Under the pieces are notes generated by a model, which made no database searches, had not been told where the DNA came from, and saw nothing but the letters and a program-made list of their open reading frames with translations. The translations under genes were made by a program, and so were the position numbers. From Phycisphaerae bacterium (lineage in GTDB: Bacteria; Planctomycetota; Phycisphaerae; Sedimentisphaerales; Anaerobacaceae): a DNA stretch of 7,368 bases. Below are positions 1-6,526 of this stretch, in pieces (within the stretch, counting starts at the first letter, position 1; the number at the start of each line of letters is the position of its first letter). The DNA lies in contig DAOUVA010000209.1 in the NCBI GenBank assembly GCA_030667885.1, positions 1 to 7,368 on the forward strand, read 5' to 3'.

Positions 1-2826
1 GGTCAATTCATAGCCGGAATCGGCCATTTTCTGCACCAGGACACAGTCTTTCGATTCTGTTTGGAAATAAGCTTCGATACAGAAATTGGAATCCCATACC
101 TGAGGGCTCTTGAAACTCTTACCTGTGATTTTCCTGTCCTCTTTCTGGCCGTTCTTGTCCCATCTGAACCTGATCGGTATGGTAAGGGTTTTGTTCAATT
201 TACTGTTCGGACAGACCGCGTACTGGTTTTCGCCGTTGAAGTTACACGCCCCCTTTGTCCAGTCTTCAAGCGGACCGTCAACATAATTCTCTTTTGTGAC
301 ATTTACTCCAGTCAGGGGAAACATTGGCTGTTTATAATAATTATCCCTGACATAGTAATAGGGTGTCATGTACCAGTGCTCGTCCATTATCCTGGTCGGA
401 TCATCGCCTGCCGGATAGAAGTTCCACTCACCCACAATGGCGTACAGAGGCCAGGGTACAAAGCACTTTACACCCTGATCAATAGCTGCTGAATCTTCAG
501 TCAGGCTGAAGTCTTTGTTCGCGGGATCTTTCATAATAGGTGTATCCGAGACAACACCGAGGTCATAGGCAATCGATTTGACTTCTTCAAGCACCTTTCT
601 GCACTCTTCAAAAGTATGATGCCACTTTCCCGATGATTTGAATGAACCGTAGTTCGCCGTAATATCATGAAAAACATTACCAGTAAAGGCATTGGTCTCA
701 AGAGCGTAATTTCTTTCTATTTTCCCCGCATCCCGTTCATTGCCGTCCTCAGGTGTTGTTGCAGGTTTGGTATGCCAGAACACCCAGTCGCTGATACTAT
801 CCCAGATATTTCCCATGAACTTGTTCCGCCCCGCCTGCGGAGCCTGACGCCTGGTACCTTTCACAAAATTGTAGGCTGTATTGTTGAAGAACATATTCTG
901 ATAGCTTATGATCTCCTGAAACATGGTTGTGGCGCCGTGCCTGCTCCTGATGTCATTACTCAGTCCCCAGCCGATATTATTGAAATAGTAGTTCTTGAAG
1001 CCGCCGTCAAGATAATATGCCATTCCGAATCGTGCGCCTCCGGGCGTTTTTGACGTTTTGTCTGACATCCAGTGACCGTATCTATACCCTCCCGGATTAC
1101 CGGAGACATTGTTGAACACATACGCGCTGCCCCCCTGCCATGTCTCAATATTACCACAGTCATCACCTGTCCGTATCGAGTCTGTCACCTTGTTCTGGTA
1201 GATGAGAATACGGGTAAGCGGACAGTCCCTGACATTACTGCTTATCTTGGCGCCCCGGACATTTATTCCGGCATGCCAGGAGCGTGATACGACATTTCCA
1301 GCAATCTCCAGGGTCTCCGCGTTGTCAACATTGATGGCATTAGCCGCCCCCACCCGGGGAGAACGCAGCCCGGTCCTGTACAGGTAATTTCTCAGGATCT
1401 TCACGTCGAACAGATGGCCCGCCCGGTCCGGAAGGGTATCTCCCCACAGAAGCCCCTCTTCAATACTTATACCGTTGTGCTCACTCTCACGAAATTCACA
1501 GTCACGCACAATAATATTGTCAATACGGTCACCCGGATTGACTGCTTTCATCAGCACACCACTATTGATATGTTCGAATCGGCAGTTCGCGACCGTTATA
1601 TCGTTAGCATCCCCCCAGACCCTGATACAGGCCGGATAGACGTGTTTCTTGAGCCTGAATTTCTGTGAATATAACCACGGAATCTCTGTTAGGTCCCAGG
1701 ACACATTCGCAAACCTGAACGTTAGGCCGCTTACAGCAATATACTCCTGTCCCGTAAGTTCAATAAGAGTGGTTTCTTTTCCCGCTTCGACCACCGCCGT
1801 GTTCGGATTCTGTCCGTTCGGCAGGATAATATGAAGCCTTCCGCCCTTTCCATTCTTTTCAAACCAGTATTCGCCTTCAGGATCGTCAAGGTAATGCGGC
1901 TTGTCTTCAAGGTAATACCTGAAGTTCCTGCTTATAATACGCGATTTCGCGCTGCCCAGGTACCCATCAAAACCGAGCGCCCTTGTTCCGGCGTCAAATC
2001 CCTGGACATATGAGGGATACGGAGTGCCGTCAACCCAACCGAACTCCGCCCATATGATTGCGCCCATGTAGAGTTCTTTCCGGCCTGTGATATGCTTTGT
2101 GTCCTTCCCCATTGCAAGGATTTTTCCGCTGGTTTCCGCTTCCATGGTCAGATGAAAATAGGGATGTCCCGGATTGTCCCAGTGCCACCACTCGCTTTTC
2201 ACGTCCTCCGGGTCAGACACTTTCCAGTTCGGCATCCGTGCAAGAGGAATACGTGTTATTTTATCATTTTTTGAAGCGTACCTTCCTGATGGTTCCACAA
2301 GATATACGGTACGCGGTGCGAAATCGAGATCAATGTACCAGATTTTTTCAGCCTCAGGAATGTCCTTATTCTCAGCCCCTTTTTTCCATCCGCTTGTGAC
2401 CCTGTGTCCGCCGGAGACCACAGCTTCCCCTGTGCCCCAGGCCGGATCGCTTGTCAGGCGGATCGGGTTCCTCTTCTTGCCCGATTCGAGGGCATTAATT
2501 GTTCCCCTGTAATACACTCCCCGCTTGAAAACGTACGTGTGAATCCCTTCGCACTGTTTCGCATTTCCTGAGGCCTGTGGATCCCATGGATGGTGTTTCC
2601 ATGGAGTATCCTTGGTCAAACCATCGTTTGAATCATTTCCCCTCTCATAATCAATATAGCGAATCGAATCCCCCATTTCAAATCTGAATGGCTGTGGTGA
2701 CCACTCGATGTCACCTGTTGAAGAAATCTTTGCATATGTTTTCTGCCAGCTGAACTCTTCAGCACTCGCTGATGCACCACCGAGAACAAACAGAACTACA
2801 ACTACAGTACAAAGCCATGTCCTCAT
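1..2826 (-). CDS. Secreted right-handed beta-helix protein with LamG-like C-terminal domain (3' end cut by window edge)
   Basis: The reading frame is open for 942 codons from ATG at 2826 to the left edge, without a stop, so the C-terminus is missing. The start is supported by GGAAGAA at 2831-2837, about 6 nt from the ATG. Residues 1-22 form a signal peptide (MR, hydrophobic VVVVLFVLGG core, ASA-type cleavage site). Residues 56-77 (YIDYERGNDSNDGLTKDTPW) are the N-terminal motif common in parallel beta-helix proteins. Residues about 400-725 carry repeated helix rungs rich in N and G, such as ITVANCRFEHINSG, IIVRDCEFRESEHNGI and YYFNNIGWGL. Residues 761-802 resemble the usual end of the helix (DPANKDFSL, SAAIDQG). 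From about 860 (FNGENQYAVCPNSKLN, then FCIEAYFQT) a concanavalin/LamG-like jelly roll begins. The acidic patch TGDDCGNIETW (553-563) is a candidate active site. Beta-helix folds include polysaccharide lyases and glycoside hydrolases; I cannot assign a family. The neighbouring GH2 gene supports a glycan-degrading role. Confidence 0.9.
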   Translation of the reverse strand, partial: MRTWLCTVVVVLFVLGGASASAEEFSWQKTYAKISSTGDIEWSPQPFRFEMGDSIRYIDYERGNDSNDGLTKDTPWKHHPWDPQASGNAKQCEGIHTYVFKRGVYYRGTINALESGKKRNPIRLTSDPAWGTGEAVVSGGHRVTSGWKKGAENKDIPEAEKIWYIDLDFAPRTVYLVEPSGRYASKNDKITRIPLARMPNWKVSDPEDVKSEWWHWDNPGHPYFHLTMEAETSGKILAMGKDTKHITGRKELYMGAIIWAEFGWVDGTPYPSYVQGFDAGTRALGFDGYLGSAKSRIISRNFRYYLEDKPHYLDDPEGEYWFEKNGKGGRLHIILPNGQNPNTAVVEAGKETTLIELTGQEYIAVSGLTFRFANVSWDLTEIPWLYSQKFRLKKHVYPACIRVWGDANDITVANCRFEHINSGVLMKAVNPGDRIDNIIVRDCEFRESEHNGISIEEGLLWGDTLPDRAGHLFDVKILRNYLYRTGLRSPRVGAANAINVDNAETLEIAGNVVSRSWHAGINVRGAKISSNVRDCPLTRILIYQNKVTDSIRTGDDCGNIETWQGGSAYVFNNVSGNPGGYRYGHWMSDKTSKTPGGARFGMAYYLDGGFKNYYFNNIGWGLSNDIRSRHGATTMFQEIISYQNMFFNNTAYNFVKGTRRQAPQAGRNKFMGNIWDSISDWVFWHTKPATTPEDGNERDAGKIERNYALETNAFTGNVFHDITANYGSFKSSGKWHHTFEECRKVLEEVKSIAYDLGVVSDTPIMKDPANKDFSLTEDSAAIDQGVKCFVPWPLYAIVGEWNFYPAGDDPTRIMDEHWYMTPYYYVRDNYYKQPMFPLTGVNVTKENYVDGPLEDWTKGACNFNGENQYAVCPNSKLNKTLTIPIRFRWDKNGQKEDRKITGKSFKSPQVWDSNFCIEAYFQTESKDCVLVQKMADSGYELT

Positions 2827-2912
2827 ATTATTCTTCCAAAAAAAGAAAACCATTTGCGTTTCGGGAAACTAATAAGAATTAATAGGAAATTTGATTTCAA
2901 CATACCAAAGTG

Positions 2913-2941
2913 AGTATACCAATCGGAATATGACGATTCAA
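2913..2941 (-). promoter_or_regulatory. Sigma70-type promoter for the beta-helix gene
   Basis: On the minus strand TTGAAT (2936-2941) is followed after exactly 17 nt by TATACT (2913-2918). This is 4/6 and 5/6 agreement with the -35 and -10 consensus. The predicted transcript would start near 2906, giving a 5' leader of about 80 nt before the ATG at 2826. The gap downstream of the GH2 stop holds no convincing terminator, so this promoter would add to read-through rather than replace it. Sequence match only. Confidence 0.5.
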
Positions 2942-2982
2942 GGGGAAAAGGCAGGACCCACAACTGCAATGTTGGCCCCCCA

Positions 2983-5787
2983 TTATTTGATTTCAAAAAT
3001 AAGTGATGGATCCAGTGGGTATCGCCCAAATTGTTCACCATAAATCGCAACGCCGCCTGGTAATGCTTCATCAACTTCCAGTCGAATAACAAACTCTTTT
3101 TGCTGATGTGCTTTTCTTAACGCGGTTGCCGAGATGGGGGCACTCACCAGATAGCCATATGATCCTGCTTCTCTCAGCTTGCGATCACGTTTCTGGCTGT
3201 ACCATGAAAGGATTCCACGGTGATCGGCTGAGTCATCTGGCAAATCGAACATCCCAGCAGATACACCACAAACACGCACCCGTACCAGGGATGGGAATTT
3301 CTTCTCATCAGTCATTGGATATGAGTTCGGATTTGAACTCGGATCATGCGTCCCTTTCCCTCGCATGAAATCGCCGTCTTTTTTCTTTGCGCCTTCATTA
3401 TCTTTTCCGAATAGCTGCTTAGCTGATAATTCCATACGCAAACTTACCTGTTTAATATCAGCAGGCTTCAAATTATCCGGCCATGCAATCCGATATTCGA
3501 AATATCCGGAACCCGCTCCATTTACCTTTAATCCGTCCAGAACATTCCACTGTTTCAAAGACCAGTTGGCCTTTTCAAATTCAGCCGGAGCAAAACGTAT
3601 CACTCTGGTTTTTTGCCTTCCTTTAGCAATAGTCTCATCTCGAACTGACCTGCCATCGGAGATATAATATGTGCAGAAATTCCTGTGCAAAACACTGCCT
3701 GAACGGTCTTTCAATGCAATCGCTAATATGGCCAAACCGCTTTTCTCTGGCATTGTCACCTTAATCGGATCCAGTTCTTTTTGCATCCATGTCTCATACT
3801 TAATTGACTGTTGTCCTTTCCAATAAATCTCTTTTCTCGCCAATGAATCCCAACCAGACAATGTTGCTTCGATAAAGAGCCTTGGGCCGACTCGCTTTTC
3901 TGTCATAAATGATGCAAACAATGGAACCGATACCGATTCTCCCGGGCTTACCTTCCTGCACAGTTCACGATCCATGGCGATATAAAAATCGTCGTGTAGA
4001 TCATTTAATTTCATTCCATCCACCAACTCTTCCAGTCCGGTATATTTTTCCGAGCGGTCATACCGCCAGTATCCGTTCCATTCATTGACGACATCGTGAT
4101 GTTCCGTGTACAGCCATCCACATACTTTCGGATGCCGCCGGAATTCATTAATCATGATATGGTAATCCCAACTCCAATCGACATCACCGGCACTGCCCTC
4201 ATAACCCCAGACATTTCCGCACTCACTGTTGAACATCGGCTCATTACCCTGTGTTCGCCCCCCGATAAAATTCCACGTCGAGCCCGTGTGGGTATCTTTA
4301 CAAATCTGATCAAGTCTCTCCCGCCACGCATAACCCGGCAAATAAGCATGCCACGTATTGATGTCCGTTGCTACGTGGTCCAGATTACAAGGTGAATTAT
4401 CTTCAACCACCCGCGTCGAATCGAGCTTCTTGGTCAAATGAAACACCTCTTCAACCCACTTCTGTGTTTCGGGTGTATAGCTCCGCTTGCCTTCCTTACG
4501 CGAAAACAGCCCCCACGTTTCGTTAAAATTTACCCACGAAAATATGGCTGGATGGTTATAATCTCGTTTAATCATCCCTTTCAAGGCATACTCTATCTCA
4601 TGCTGCATCTTCTCGTCCGGCTCACCCCAACTGTTTGGTACATCTGCCATGATCAGCACACCAAGTTTGTCCGCCCAATATAACTTACGCGGCACTTCAA
4701 CTTTAATATGAATCCGCTGTCCGTTCAGGCCGATCTGCTTGGTCCGCAATATCTCATCTCTCATAAATTCATCGCTGGGAAACGTATAGTATCCTTCAGG
4801 ATGATATGCCTGGTCCAGCGTTAACTGCAGATAGACCGGCTTATTATTCATTGCCACATACGGGAAATCTGTTCCCGGGAGATTCATGATATGTATCTTT
4901 CGCATTCCAAAATAGGTTGCTATTTCATCTGTCGCCATTTCGCCATTTTTCAGCGTCGCCGTCACTTCATATAAATAAGGATCATCCAACTCCCATAAAT
5001 GTGCATTCGGTATCCCTACCTCAAATGATATCTCCTTTTTGCCTTTGGGAATAACATGGCTCACTACCGGATTTGAACGATCGCCTGGTTTGAATGTCAA
5101 CTGAAATTCACATTTGGCATTTACCGCCTTATCCAGCATCACTCGTACGTTCACTTTTTTCTTATCGATATCCGGAGTAAAATGCACAAATTCCATCGCC
5201 ACCTTAGGCCTTGCCTCCAGATAAACTGTCTGCCAAATCCCCGCTGCTCGACCATAGCCCTGCTTGCCTTCCAGCTTGAACTTATGAGGTGTATCATCTA
5301 CGCGAATTGTTAACGTCTGCTTATCTCCCAGTTTCAGATATGGCGTCAGATCGAAATCAAATGGTGTATATCCTCCTTTGTGGTCTCCCAGCTTGTTCCC
5401 GTCCAGCCAGACAGTCGTATGCCAGTCACTCGCTCCGATCACCAGGAAAACTCGCTGTCCATCCCATTCCTGCGGCACTTGAATCTTCCGCTGATACCAC
5501 CCGATATCAGCTTCATCCTTAACACCGGACAATTTCGATCCCCACGGAAACGGCACTGTGATGTCCTGCGCATCGCTCAATGGTTTGCGAGCCCAGCCCT
5601 CCGATAGCCCCTTGTTGTCCTTGTCAAATTGAAACTGCCATGTCCCATTCAGGTTACTCCACTGCGATCTCTGAAAATCCGGCCGCGGATGCTCAGGCAG
5701 CGGCACCGTATCAATAGCCCAGCATAATTGCCCAATAACCAAACCCAGAATTAAGCCGCATAAAACAGCTCCTTTTTGACTATACAT
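2983..5787 (-). CDS. Secreted glycoside hydrolase family 2 protein (beta-galactosidase/beta-glucuronidase-like)
   Basis: The product is 934 aa from ATG 5787, a usual size for a multidomain GH2 enzyme. GH2 enzymes are retaining exo-glycosidases on beta-linked galactose, mannose, glucuronate and related sugars; the substrate here is unknown. Residues 1-24 are a signal peptide (hydrophobic CGLILGLVIG, then LCWA). The sugar-binding jelly roll covers about 33-194 (WSNLNGTWQFQFD, WYQRKIQVP, GIWQTVYLEARP). An Ig-like domain follows at about 197-294, then the TIM barrel at about 295-594, opening with KPVYLQLTLDQAYHPEG (316-332). E423 in HPAIFSWVNFNETWG is the expected acid/base, and E522 in EPMFNSECGNVWG the expected nucleophile. 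Beyond the barrel lie an Ig-like segment (about 600-710) and a beta-rich domain (about 729-934) ending GGVAIYGEQFGRYPLDP. An upstream in-frame ATG at 5805 lacks a ribosome binding site, so 5787 is preferred. The beta-helix gene follows after 156 nt. Confidence 0.95.
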   Translation of the reverse strand: MYSQKGAVLCGLILGLVIGQLCWAIDTVPLPEHPRPDFQRSQWSNLNGTWQFQFDKDNKGLSEGWARKPLSDAQDITVPFPWGSKLSGVKDEADIGWYQRKIQVPQEWDGQRVFLVIGASDWHTTVWLDGNKLGDHKGGYTPFDFDLTPYLKLGDKQTLTIRVDDTPHKFKLEGKQGYGRAAGIWQTVYLEARPKVAMEFVHFTPDIDKKKVNVRVMLDKAVNAKCEFQLTFKPGDRSNPVVSHVIPKGKKEISFEVGIPNAHLWELDDPYLYEVTATLKNGEMATDEIATYFGMRKIHIMNLPGTDFPYVAMNNKPVYLQLTLDQAYHPEGYYTFPSDEFMRDEILRTKQIGLNGQRIHIKVEVPRKLYWADKLGVLIMADVPNSWGEPDEKMQHEIEYALKGMIKRDYNHPAIFSWVNFNETWGLFSRKEGKRSYTPETQKWVEEVFHLTKKLDSTRVVEDNSPCNLDHVATDINTWHAYLPGYAWRERLDQICKDTHTGSTWNFIGGRTQGNEPMFNSECGNVWGYEGSAGDVDWSWDYHIMINEFRRHPKVCGWLYTEHHDVVNEWNGYWRYDRSEKYTGLEELVDGMKLNDLHDDFYIAMDRELCRKVSPGESVSVPLFASFMTEKRVGPRLFIEATLSGWDSLARKEIYWKGQQSIKYETWMQKELDPIKVTMPEKSGLAILAIALKDRSGSVLHRNFCTYYISDGRSVRDETIAKGRQKTRVIRFAPAEFEKANWSLKQWNVLDGLKVNGAGSGYFEYRIAWPDNLKPADIKQVSLRMELSAKQLFGKDNEGAKKKDGDFMRGKGTHDPSSNPNSYPMTDEKKFPSLVRVRVCGVSAGMFDLPDDSADHRGILSWYSQKRDRKLREAGSYGYLVSAPISATALRKAHQQKEFVIRLEVDEALPGGVAIYGEQFGRYPLDPSLIFEIK

Positions 5788-5794
5788 AAGATAT

Positions 5795-5799
5795 CCCTC
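5795..5799 (-). promoter_or_regulatory. Ribosome binding site that fixes the GH2 start
   Basis: GAGGG lies 7 nt before the ATG at 5787. The alternative in-frame ATG at 5805 sits upstream of this site and is preceded by CTCTAACACA, which has no Shine-Dalgarno match. Starting at 5787 also gives a more typical signal peptide (MYSQKG, then the hydrophobic core). Confidence 0.7.
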
Positions 5800-5817
5800 T
5801 TTCATTGTGTTAGAGTA

Positions 5818-5919
5818 TTAGATTTCTGATATAGGTTTATATGTTTTTTCCTGCTTGCTTCTTATTGTCAGCACCTTTTGGCTTATCTGACATTCCTCAT
5901 TTACACAGTTAAAAAACAT
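5818..5919 (-). CDS. Possible 33-aa leader peptide or small protein upstream of the GH2 gene
   Basis: A 33-codon ORF starts at ATG 5919 and stops with TAA at 5818-5820, 30 nt before the GH2 start and on the same strand. Its ribosome binding site GGAGG (5925-5929) is 5 nt from the ATG and is the best Shine-Dalgarno match in the window. A promoter-like element lies just upstream (5944-5972), so the ORF would be the first one on the GH2 transcript. The peptide begins MFFNCVNEECQISQK and is hydrophilic and lysine-rich, with two cysteines spaced C-x4-C. It has no signal peptide or membrane segment, and I recognise no family. It could be a translated leader that affects GH2 translation by reinitiation, a small protein, or a chance ORF. 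The short length leaves this uncertain. Confidence 0.35.
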   Translation of the reverse strand: MFFNCVNEECQISQKVLTIRSKQEKTYKPISEI

Positions 5920-5943
5920 AATGTCCTCCATATGACACTGATA

Positions 5944-5972
5944 ATCTTACCAAGTGTAACTTGGACTATCAA
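5944..5972 (-). promoter_or_regulatory. Sigma70-type promoter for the GH2 transcript
   Basis: On the minus strand TTGATA (5967-5972; 5/6 to the -35 consensus) and TAAGAT (5944-5949; 4/6 to the -10 consensus) are separated by exactly 17 nt. Transcription would begin near 5937, about 18 nt before the start of the 33-codon ORF and about 150 nt before the GH2 start. The spacer is almost filled by a perfect palindrome, which suggests control by a dimeric regulator. Inferred from sequence only. Confidence 0.5.
5950..5964. promoter_or_regulatory. Palindromic operator candidate inside the GH2 promoter spacer
   Basis: CCAAGT-GTA-ACTTGG is a perfect 6-bp inverted repeat around a 3-nt centre. It lies directly beside the -10 element and 2 nt from the -35 element of the minus-strand promoter. 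A dimeric repressor bound here would block RNA polymerase. The regulator is not encoded in this window and I cannot name its family. Confidence 0.4.
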
Positions 5973-6102
5973 GAAATTTCCGGCTAAACTCTTCGGCGCC
6001 CACCCGCCCGCACACCAATGCGCCGGACGGGGGAATCAAAGAAATCAAACCGGTCGGCCCCCTGACGGTTACGATCCACATGGCTAACGCACCGAGTATC
6101 AT
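5973..6102. other. GC-rich patch with overlapping short open frames, nature unknown
   Basis: This stretch is much richer in G and C than the AT-rich DNA around it. On the minus strand it holds most of a 51-codon ORF (ATG 6102 to TAA 5947) that begins MILGALAMWIVTVRGPTG and has AAAGGA about 9 nt upstream. On the plus strand a frame is open from 5960 through 6298 and reads PDGGIKEIKPVGPLTV before its first ATG at 6080. Neither product is recognisable. The end of the minus ORF overlaps the GH2 promoter, so both are unlikely to be functional. The patch may be a gene remnant, a small mobile or repeated element, or a small gene. A strong hairpin lies inside it. Confidence 0.3.
6003..6031. repeat. 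Strong GC-rich hairpin (imperfect inverted repeat)
   Basis: Read on the minus strand, CCCGTCCG pairs with CGGGCGGG through 8 pairs including one G-T. After a bulged G, CGCA pairs with TGTG, leaving a 4-nt TTGG loop. No T-tract follows on either strand, so it is not a standard intrinsic terminator. It could be a REP-like repeat or an RNA structure; only one copy is visible here. Confidence 0.35.
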
Positions 6103-6248
6103 TGATATATTTCCTTTCATCCGGAGACTTAATCCGATTTCATCTGTAAAATTTCAAAAAATATCTGTATTTTCGCAAAAAATGACGTTTATTCGGAATC
6201 GATATAGGCAAAATCAACATTTGTGGAGTCATTTTGGTGTCATAATTT

Positions 6249-6271
6249 CACCTGAAAATCAGGGTGTTTTT
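6249..6271 (+). terminator. Weak terminator-like hairpin
   Basis: CACCTGA (6249-6255), loop AAA and TCAGGGTG (6259-6266, with one bulged G) form a short stem followed by TTTTT (6267-6271). The geometry fits a weak plus-strand intrinsic terminator, but there is no firm gene upstream on that strand. The neighbouring inverted repeat CTGAAAA/TTTTCAG overlaps it, so the structure may serve another role or be chance. The rest of 6110-6320 is AT-rich and shows no gene. Confidence 0.2.
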
Positions 6272-6321
6272 CAGATTCTTAAAGAGGTGATTATTTAAAG
6301 AATTCTGGCGTTTTTACGGCT

Positions 6322-6345
6322 CGCGAAAATGGGGCTATTTTAGCG
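6322..6345. promoter_or_regulatory. Dyad upstream of the C69 peptidase gene
   Basis: CGC-g-AAAAT and ATTTT-a-GCG form a 9-position inverted repeat with one G/A mismatch around a 6-nt GGGGCT centre. It lies about 77 nt upstream of the -35 element of the plus-strand promoter. It could be a protein binding site or an RNA hairpin; no T-tract follows. Between it and the promoter (6346-6421) I see only a short TGGG/CCCA dyad near 6373-6385. Confidence 0.2.
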
Positions 6346-6421
6346 CGGCTCTGTGTGCTTTCATTTGGGGGGTGGGACCGACCCAGGAGTTGTTGACAGA
6401 TATGCCGGCGGGAGCTTCGTC

Positions 6422-6449
6422 TTGACATTTACGGAGCTATTGCTAACAT
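6422..6449 (+). promoter_or_regulatory. Sigma70-type promoter for the C69 peptidase gene
   Basis: TTGACA (6422-6427) is a perfect -35 match, followed after 16 nt by TAACAT (6444-6449; 4/6 to the -10 consensus). Transcription would begin near 6456, giving a leader of about 70 nt. A second TTGACA at 6393-6398 has no fitting -10 element. Confidence 0.45.
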
Positions 6450-6526
6450 CGTGGAGTAAGTCAGTCAGCTTAAGATGGTCTCGCGGTGATGAGGCTTACC
6501 ACTTGAAGTCCTAAAGGAGCATAGTT

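Noticed and set aside
667..1053. 128-codon plus-strand ORF, with similar ORFs across 61-2512
   Set aside because: All are antisense to the continuous 942-codon beta-helix frame, which has a signal peptide, helix rungs and a ribosome binding site.
2942..2982. Possible terminator after the GH2 gene (CCAAC/GTTG-t-GG)
   Set aside because: The stem is only 4-6 pairs and no T-tract follows directly; TTTT comes about 8 nt later after unpaired bases.
2823..3092. 89-codon minus-strand ORF whose TGA overlaps the ATG of the beta-helix gene
   Set aside because: The ATGA overlap looks like translational coupling, but most of the ORF is out of frame inside the GH2 3' end and the intergenic promoter, and the peptide shows no family features.
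5878..6087. 69-codon plus-strand ORF
   Set aside because: It overlaps the 33-codon ORF and the GH2 promoter on the other strand, lacks a ribosome binding site, and its product is unrecognisable.
6060..6095. Possible integron attC-like core (GTTACGA and CTAACGC)
   Set aside because: The core sequences do not match the attC consensus in order or spacing, and no integrase or cassette array is present.
6080..6298. 72-codon plus-strand ORF
   Set aside because: It has no ribosome binding site before its ATG and no recognisable domain, and its AT-rich later half looks non-coding. The open frame extending upstream is covered in the GC-rich patch entry.
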